Origin: Aquilonibacter sp963820185
GTDB taxonomy: Bacteria; Vulcanimicrobiota; Vulcanimicrobiia; Vulcanimicrobiales; Vulcanimicrobiaceae
DNA: 64,000 nucleotides
Reading direction: 5' to 3'
Assembly: GCA_963820185.1 (NCBI GenBank)
Contig: CAWFYV010000007.1
Location: 558,001 to 622,000, forward strand
Below the pieces are notes generated by a model that was not told the DNA's origin, did no database searches, and was given only the letters and a program-made list of their open reading frames with translations. The first letter of the stretch is position 1. Each line of letters begins with the position of its first letter. Position numbers and translations under genes: made by a program. Positions 59,935 to 64,000 of the stretch are shown here, in pieces.

Positions 59935-60885
59935 TTAGGCGGTCGCCGCGGGAGCGGCTTGCACGCGCCGCGCCTCGACTTGCACGGCCAGGTCGAGCTT
60001 CGTGAAGCCGGTCTTCTCACGGATATTCTTGAGGTGCTGCTTAACCGTCTCCGGAGTAACAACGAGACTGGCGGCGATCTCCTTGTTGGTTAGACCTTGT
60101 CTCACAAGTTCCGCGACTTCGCTCTCACGCGGGCTCAGGCGATCGAGGGGATCAGAGCGCGTCGTGCTGGCGTCCGCGCCGCTCTGCCAGCGCACCGTCG
60201 CTTCGATGCGCCGAAAAATCTCCATCGGTTCAACAAACATCGCGGCTATCGCATATGCCACGAGCAACGCGATGAGTATTGCCGGCAGGATGGACAGCCA
60301 GAACGCCTTCCGGACTATTGCCTGGAACTCGTCGTACGTTGCTGAGTCGTATTCCGCACTGAGTAGCCCCACGATTTTCCCGTTGCGGAAGATCGGCGTG
60401 TTGGCCGCGAGATAGGTGCCGTCATTGTCTGAGTACGGCACGAGGTTGTAGGTTGTCTTGCCCGTGGCATATGCGGCTAGTTCCCATTTGCTTGCTGGGC
60501 CGTCGTCATCCATCGGGTATTGATCGCTCGGCGTTATGACGTAGTCCTCGCCGCGATCGACAAGCACAAGGTAGACGGATCCTTCACCCTGAGGGAAAAA
60601 CTGTTTTGATAGCCTTGTTAGTTCGCCTCGATACTTCTCGAACAGCGTGGAATCGCGTTTTCGTGGAACCAGCCCGATGAGCGACCAGTCGTCACTCGAC
60701 GCAACTTTCTGCGAAATTCGCACCGCTTGCAAGGCTTTCTCGTGGGTCCACCTCGACACGTTTGAATCAAGCAAGAACCATGCAACCAGGATGGTGATGG
60801 CCTCTGCCAGCAAGATGACCGCGAACGATCTGCGGAACGCCGGGCTACTGGAACGTAAGACGAGGTTCCGAAAAAACGATACCAT
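59935..60885 (-). CDS. membrane-embedded sensor with LuxR-type HTH output
   Basis: A 316-residue protein starting at ATG 60885, with AAGGTGGTG upstream. Transmembrane span 1 is near residues 20-40 (SFAVILLAEAITILVAWFLL). An extracytoplasmic sensor domain of about 150 residues follows (YLVLVDRGEDYVITPSDQYP, YLAANTPIFRNGKIVGLLSAEY), like a Cache-type fold. Span 2 is near 195-220 (LSILPAILIALLVAYAIAAMFV). Then comes a complete LuxR/GerE helix-turn-helix: LSPRESEVAELVRQGLTNKE, IAASLVVTPETVKQHLKNIREKTG. It combines receptor and DNA-binding protein without a phosphorelay. It is the first gene of a same-strand run with the repeat protein and lipoprotein. Confidence 0.82.
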   Translation of the reverse strand: MVSFFRNLVLRSSSPAFRRSFAVILLAEAITILVAWFLLDSNVSRWTHEKALQAVRISQKVASSDDWSLIGLVPRKRDSTLFEKYRGELTRLSKQFFPQGEGSVYLVLVDRGEDYVITPSDQYPMDDDGPASKWELAAYATGKTTYNLVPYSDNDGTYLAANTPIFRNGKIVGLLSAEYDSATYDEFQAIVRKAFWLSILPAILIALLVAYAIAAMFVEPMEIFRRIEATVRWQSGADASTTRSDPLDRLSPRESEVAELVRQGLTNKEIAASLVVTPETVKQHLKNIREKTGFTKLDLAVQVEARRVQAAPAATA

Positions 60886-61035
60886 GGTATTCTCACCACC
60901 TTGCAAAACGCGAGACTTGCCAAGCCATTGCGAGGATCGGGTCTCTTACGATGATACTCGCAACGGAGATAACTCAAGCCTCAGAATTCGCTAACTATTT
61001 CCTAGGGACTTTTCGGACTAGGGCGGGGTCATCGG

Positions 61036-61923
61036 CTAGTCGAGAAGGCTGATCTGAACTGGCGCCTTGGCTTCGATGTGTTTCACCGCGCGCCGAGGCG
61101 ATCTTTCAAGCGTGAGACTGACTTGTCTATCGATGTCATTGGCGACTTCGCGAGGAGCATATTTGCCGCGGTAAAGGATGGCGTACTCTGCGAGCAACTC
61201 GGGTCGTCTTTCGCGCAGATAACCAAAAAACGCGTCGCGCGTGACATCGTGCAGATGGAGCGTATTGTGCCAGACGTTTGCGGCCCCGGCTTCACGCGCC
61301 GCATGAACGACCGATCGGATGTTTTCTGGCGAGTCGGTGATCTGCGGCAGGACGGGTGCCAGCGCGACGTTGACTTTAATGCCGGCGTCCGCAAGCATTC
61401 GTACCGCTCGAATGCGCTGGCGTGGCGGTGCGACAGTTGGTTCGATCTCGCGCGCCAATGCTTCGTCCATCGTAGCAATGCTAATCGACACGCTTGCGCC
61501 AGCGATGCGCGAGAGCTGTTGCAAAACGTCAATATCGCGGACGACAAGGGGCGAGCGCGTTATCAACGCCGCGGGTGTCTGATAGTCGCATAGCGCCTCA
61601 AGAACTCCGCGCGCGAGTTTGAAGCTTCCTTCCAGTGGTTGGTACGGGTCTGTTACGGTTCCGATAGCAACCGTCTCGTGCTTCCAAGACCTTTTGGCGA
61701 GTTCGGAGCGCAACACGGATGGTGCGTTGACCTTCACGTAGATCTTGCTGCCCCAATCCGCGACACCGTCGATGTCCAGGTATGAATGTGTGCGGCGAGC
61801 GTAACAAAATACGCATTGGTGGAAGCATCCGCGGTAGCAGTTAATGGACCATTTGAACGGCATGCCGTTGACTCGGTTGAGTAGGGACTTAGCCGGCGCT
61901 TCGATGACTTCGACTCCGCGCAT
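61036..61923 (-). CDS. SPL-family radical SAM protein
   Basis: A 295-residue enzyme. MRGVEVIEAPAKSLLNRVNG opens the protein. The 4Fe-4S motif is CFHQCVFCY, preceded by INCYRG. Further blocks: DWGSKIYVKVNAPSVLRSEL, IGTVTDPYQPLEGSFKLARG, SISIATMDEALAREIEPTVA, VALAPVLPQITDSPENI and FFGYLRERRPELLAEY. It is similar to spore photoproduct lyase and mycobacterial Rv2578c-type proteins, whose roles are mostly unknown. It starts three bases after the DUF6262-type gene of the transposon-like element, so it may be its passenger. Confidence 0.82.
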   Translation of the reverse strand: MRGVEVIEAPAKSLLNRVNGMPFKWSINCYRGCFHQCVFCYARRTHSYLDIDGVADWGSKIYVKVNAPSVLRSELAKRSWKHETVAIGTVTDPYQPLEGSFKLARGVLEALCDYQTPAALITRSPLVVRDIDVLQQLSRIAGASVSISIATMDEALAREIEPTVAPPRQRIRAVRMLADAGIKVNVALAPVLPQITDSPENIRSVVHAAREAGAANVWHNTLHLHDVTRDAFFGYLRERRPELLAEYAILYRGKYAPREVANDIDRQVSLTLERSPRRAVKHIEAKAPVQISLLD

Positions 61924-61926
61924 ATC

Positions 61927-62343
61927 TTAGCTGTGTCCGAATCGACGAACGCGCCGCTCATCTAAGGTGCCCGTAACCTGTGTGACAGAGGGGCTTGAAC
62001 CGGCAGCAAGTTCCCGAGTAAGGCGAAGGTTCTCTGCAAGAAGCTGATTGTTCTGACGCTCCAACTCGGCGATTCGAGCAAGGAGGCTGCGTCGCCGCTG
62101 TTCGGACTGTGGCATCCTTTGCGTCTGCGGCGATTTGAAAAACTCATCGATAGCCTCGACCAGATCGGGGAACCGATACAGAGTGGCGGAGCTAACGCGA
62201 GCCTCTCGCGCGACGGCTTGCTTCGTGACTCTTACTCGAATGCCGATGTGCAAAGGATGGGTAGCGGAACCAGCTCGCAATCGCTCGATTGCGGCCTCGA
62301 TCTTGGCCTTACTGCGGTCACGTCGTTTGGTTCGCCTATCCAT
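61927..62343 (-). CDS. TnpC/DUF6262-like transposition protein
   Basis: A 138-residue protein. The N-terminal half has a helix-turn-helix: VTKQAVAREARVSSATLYRF with a following PDLVEAIDEF. The second half is a coiled-coil (ARIAELERQNNQLLAENLRL). This is the layout of the small TnpC-type partners of Tn554-family tyrosine recombinases. It overlaps the recombinase gene by 8 bp, as expected. It probably sets orientation or efficiency of integration. Confidence 0.75.
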   Translation of the reverse strand: MDRRTKRRDRSKAKIEAAIERLRAGSATHPLHIGIRVRVTKQAVAREARVSSATLYRFPDLVEAIDEFFKSPQTQRMPQSEQRRRSLLARIAELERQNNQLLAENLRLTRELAAGSSPSVTQVTGTLDERRVRRFGHS

Positions 62344-64000
62344 CTGTTAGCTTTCTGACGATGTCGGACGCAATTGTCCGCTGGGCTTCCAGGTCGTCGC
62401 TGCGTTGCCCGAGCGCCGCGATTTCTGCTATATCAGAATCGAGGGCGCTGAGCTGAGCCTGCCAGAAGCTAAGATGAGAGCCTTCAACCGAGAAGTTCTT
62501 GCAGTCGATGCAGGTGCGCAAACCGACGTTAACAATTCGACCGCTGCATCGCGCTGAAGACGCCTCGTAGAAGCATTCCCCGTAGACGTGCCTAACCAAT
62601 CGAAAGTTCGGGTCATTAACGGTGGACTCAATGCAAGCCTTCCGCGCGGAAGAGGCGATTGCGGTGTCGTCACGCAGCGCGATATTGCGCTTGAGGATTT
62701 CCTCGCCTTTGAATCCGGCAAGTCGGTCCGCTCTTAGAATGGCGTCGAGGCGCTCGACGTCGGCTTCAAAGGACTGCTCAATGATCTCATCCATGAGGTC
62801 CGAATCGCTAGGGAGGTAGCGCTCCGTCATTGCGAGGCTGACGTGCTTGAAATGCCGTTGAAGGGCTAATACCCCGGTCGGTGCGGCTAGTGTTACAAAA
62901 CGTGCGAATGTTTTTCTGAACTGATGCGTCGCGAAGTTCCACTCGCGAACGCCGTTAAATTTGGCGAATGCATTCACACGGAACGCGAGCCCGTGACTGG
63001 AACGCCCGTTGCCGTCGTTGCGACCGCCTCTGAATTCGGGGATTGGGGTAAATAGAAGGATTTCGGGATCGAGTGAGCCGTGACGTGAGTGAAGTTCTTC
63101 GAGGATCTGCACAGCAAGCCGAATTGGATTGCTCGGCGTATCCCATCCCGCCACCCAAAACGCGGGTTCGCCATTCTCTGCTTTTGATGTCTTGTACAGC
63201 ACACCCGTAATTCGCAGCAGCAAACGGCCATCGGGTGTGGCGATGCGATCTAAGCATCCTGGGCGAAGCGAAAGTATCTCGCTAAGTCTCATGCCCGTAA
63301 GGCCCGCGATGACTATAAAGCTTGCCGCCATCAGGTGGTTCAACCAAACGCGCAACGGTATGCGCCTCATAGTGGCAAGGTCGTGCTCTGTACCATTAAT
63401 ACGCACGGTCATCGGCGCCGTTGAATTCCTGTAGAAAGCCGCGTAGCGCCGCGTCATCGTTGACGAACTGCGTGAGGACGACTTGATGGCGTAGAGTTCG
63501 CTGCTGCGAGAGAGTAGCCGTGGACCTATGTCATTGAGCCAGGTGATCGCGGCGCTCATGAGGCGAACAAACAGCTCGTCTGGAATGCGGGGCGTGAGGC
63601 CGGGTCCCCTACGGCGAACCTCTGTAGTACCTAGCAGCGTATCGCCGAGGTCAGCGGAAAGACTCGCGCCACCCGGAATTTGCGATTGCAGCAATACAAT
63701 TGTTCGCAGCAGCAGAGCCGCTTGGCGCCGATAGCTTGGCGACCAGTGTTTTGAGGTTATCCGAAAGGTCCCGTCGCCGCAGCGCTTCTTGACCATGTTG
63801 GAATCCAAGGCGTTGCGAAACGCGACCACGTGAGCGTCTGTCAAATCTGCGAATCTATATATGCCATGCTTAGACATCAATACGATGTAGTATCTGAGGA
63901 GTTCGGCACGCGACATGATGCTGCGCGCTCGTATGCGCCGCCCTAAGCTGACTGTGCCATGAATGATGTGGTAGAGGAGATGCTTCGAAGACGTAAGCAG
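62336..64000 (-). CDS. tyrosine recombinase, Tn554 TnpB-like, 5' end beyond the window
   Basis: At least 526 residues from ATG 63916. The frame stays open to the window edge (HLLYHIIHGTVSLGRRIRAR), so the true start may lie outside. Catalytic blocks: GLTGMRLSEILSLRPG with Arg I, HQFRKTFARFV with His-x-x-Arg, and HFKHVSLAMTERYL with His/Tyr. The C-terminus has Cys residues in CFYEASSARC and CIDCKNF, as in TnpB-type recombinases that bind zinc there. It should cut and rejoin the element's ends; a partner TnpA is expected to the right. Confidence 0.82.
   Translation of the reverse strand: MLTSSKHLLYHIIHGTVSLGRRIRARSIMSRAELLRYYIVLMSKHGIYRFADLTDAHVVAFRNALDSNMVKKRCGDGTFRITSKHWSPSYRRQAALLLRTIVLLQSQIPGGASLSADLGDTLLGTTEVRRRGPGLTPRIPDELFVRLMSAAITWLNDIGPRLLSRSSELYAIKSSSRSSSTMTRRYAAFYRNSTAPMTVRINGTEHDLATMRRIPLRVWLNHLMAASFIVIAGLTGMRLSEILSLRPGCLDRIATPDGRLLLRITGVLYKTSKAENGEPAFWVAGWDTPSNPIRLAVQILEELHSRHGSLDPEILLFTPIPEFRGGRNDGNGRSSHGLAFRVNAFAKFNGVREWNFATHQFRKTFARFVTLAAPTGVLALQRHFKHVSLAMTERYLPSDSDLMDEIIEQSFEADVERLDAILRADRLAGFKGEEILKRNIALRDDTAIASSARKACIESTVNDPNFRLVRHVYGECFYEASSARCSGRIVNVGLRTCIDCKNFSVEGSHLSFWQAQLSALDSDIAEIAALGQRSDDLEAQRTIASDIVRKLTDG

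Noticed and set aside
1..64000. CRISPR arrays, rRNA genes and a replication origin
   Set aside because: No regularly spaced direct repeats, no rRNA-like stretch and no cluster of DnaA-box-like sequences were noticed on reading; this was by eye, not by exhaustive search.

Overview
The window is a 64 kb piece of a GC-rich bacterial chromosome. Several traits suggest an outer-membrane-bearing lineage far from the usual model phyla: a TonB-dependent receptor with a carboxypeptidase-regulatory domain, short CxxC zinc-ribbon proteins, cytochrome bd, tight ATGA/GTGA gene overlaps and apparently near-leaderless promoters. Candidatus Eremiobacterota (WPS-2) or a relative is my best guess. This is inference from gene content; no rRNA or ribosomal protein is present to test it.

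Layout. 1-2 kb: an SDR oxidoreductase cut by the window edge, a small secreted protein, a Gln-Glu tRNA pair and a broken HNH endonuclease next to an SOS-box-like palindrome. 2-14.4 kb: a dense plus-strand block with a sugar nucleotidyltransferase, a glycosyltransferase and a glycan-associated protein, PcrA/UvrD helicase, the lysine/aspartate operon dapB-asd-lysC-dapA, a WecG/TagA transferase, a second nucleotidyltransferase, ComF and riboflavin synthase. 14.4-22.3 kb: a large TonB-dependent receptor with a stand-alone winged-helix regulator, a DGPF/ECF sigma pair and secreted proteins. 22.4-31 kb: a Phd/PIN toxin-antitoxin pair, an XRE-HTH-RibBA fusion with ribH, a zinc-ribbon protein, mtnA, holA and a membrane-anchored protein with two AAA domains that lack P-loops. 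29.7-47.7 kb: a purine region (purB, a purC/purE-like fusion, purL, purQ, purS-like, two archaeal-type purP genes around a secreted protein and cydAB, then guaA and purD). 47.7-64 kb: an accessory region with a second DGPF/ECF sigma cluster, a tandem pair of secreted aspartic proteases, two SPL-type radical SAM genes, a cluster with a membrane-tethered LuxR regulator and a Tyr/Thr-rich repeat protein, and the end of a Tn554-like element at the right edge.

How the genes fit together. The purine genes describe a folate-independent route to FAICAR: PurP uses free formate and ATP, where most bacteria use PurH with formyl-tetrahydrofolate. The most unusual gene is the RibBA enzyme fused to a DNA-binding XRE domain. 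A perfect TTGACA-TT-TGTCAA inverted repeat overlaps the -35 element of its own promoter, which suggests a self-regulating enzyme. Several genes carry single-base frameshifts (HNH, the second nucleotidyltransferase, purC, the second sigma factor, both proteases). Some lie in homopolymers, so long-read consensus error must be excluded before calling any of them pseudogenes.
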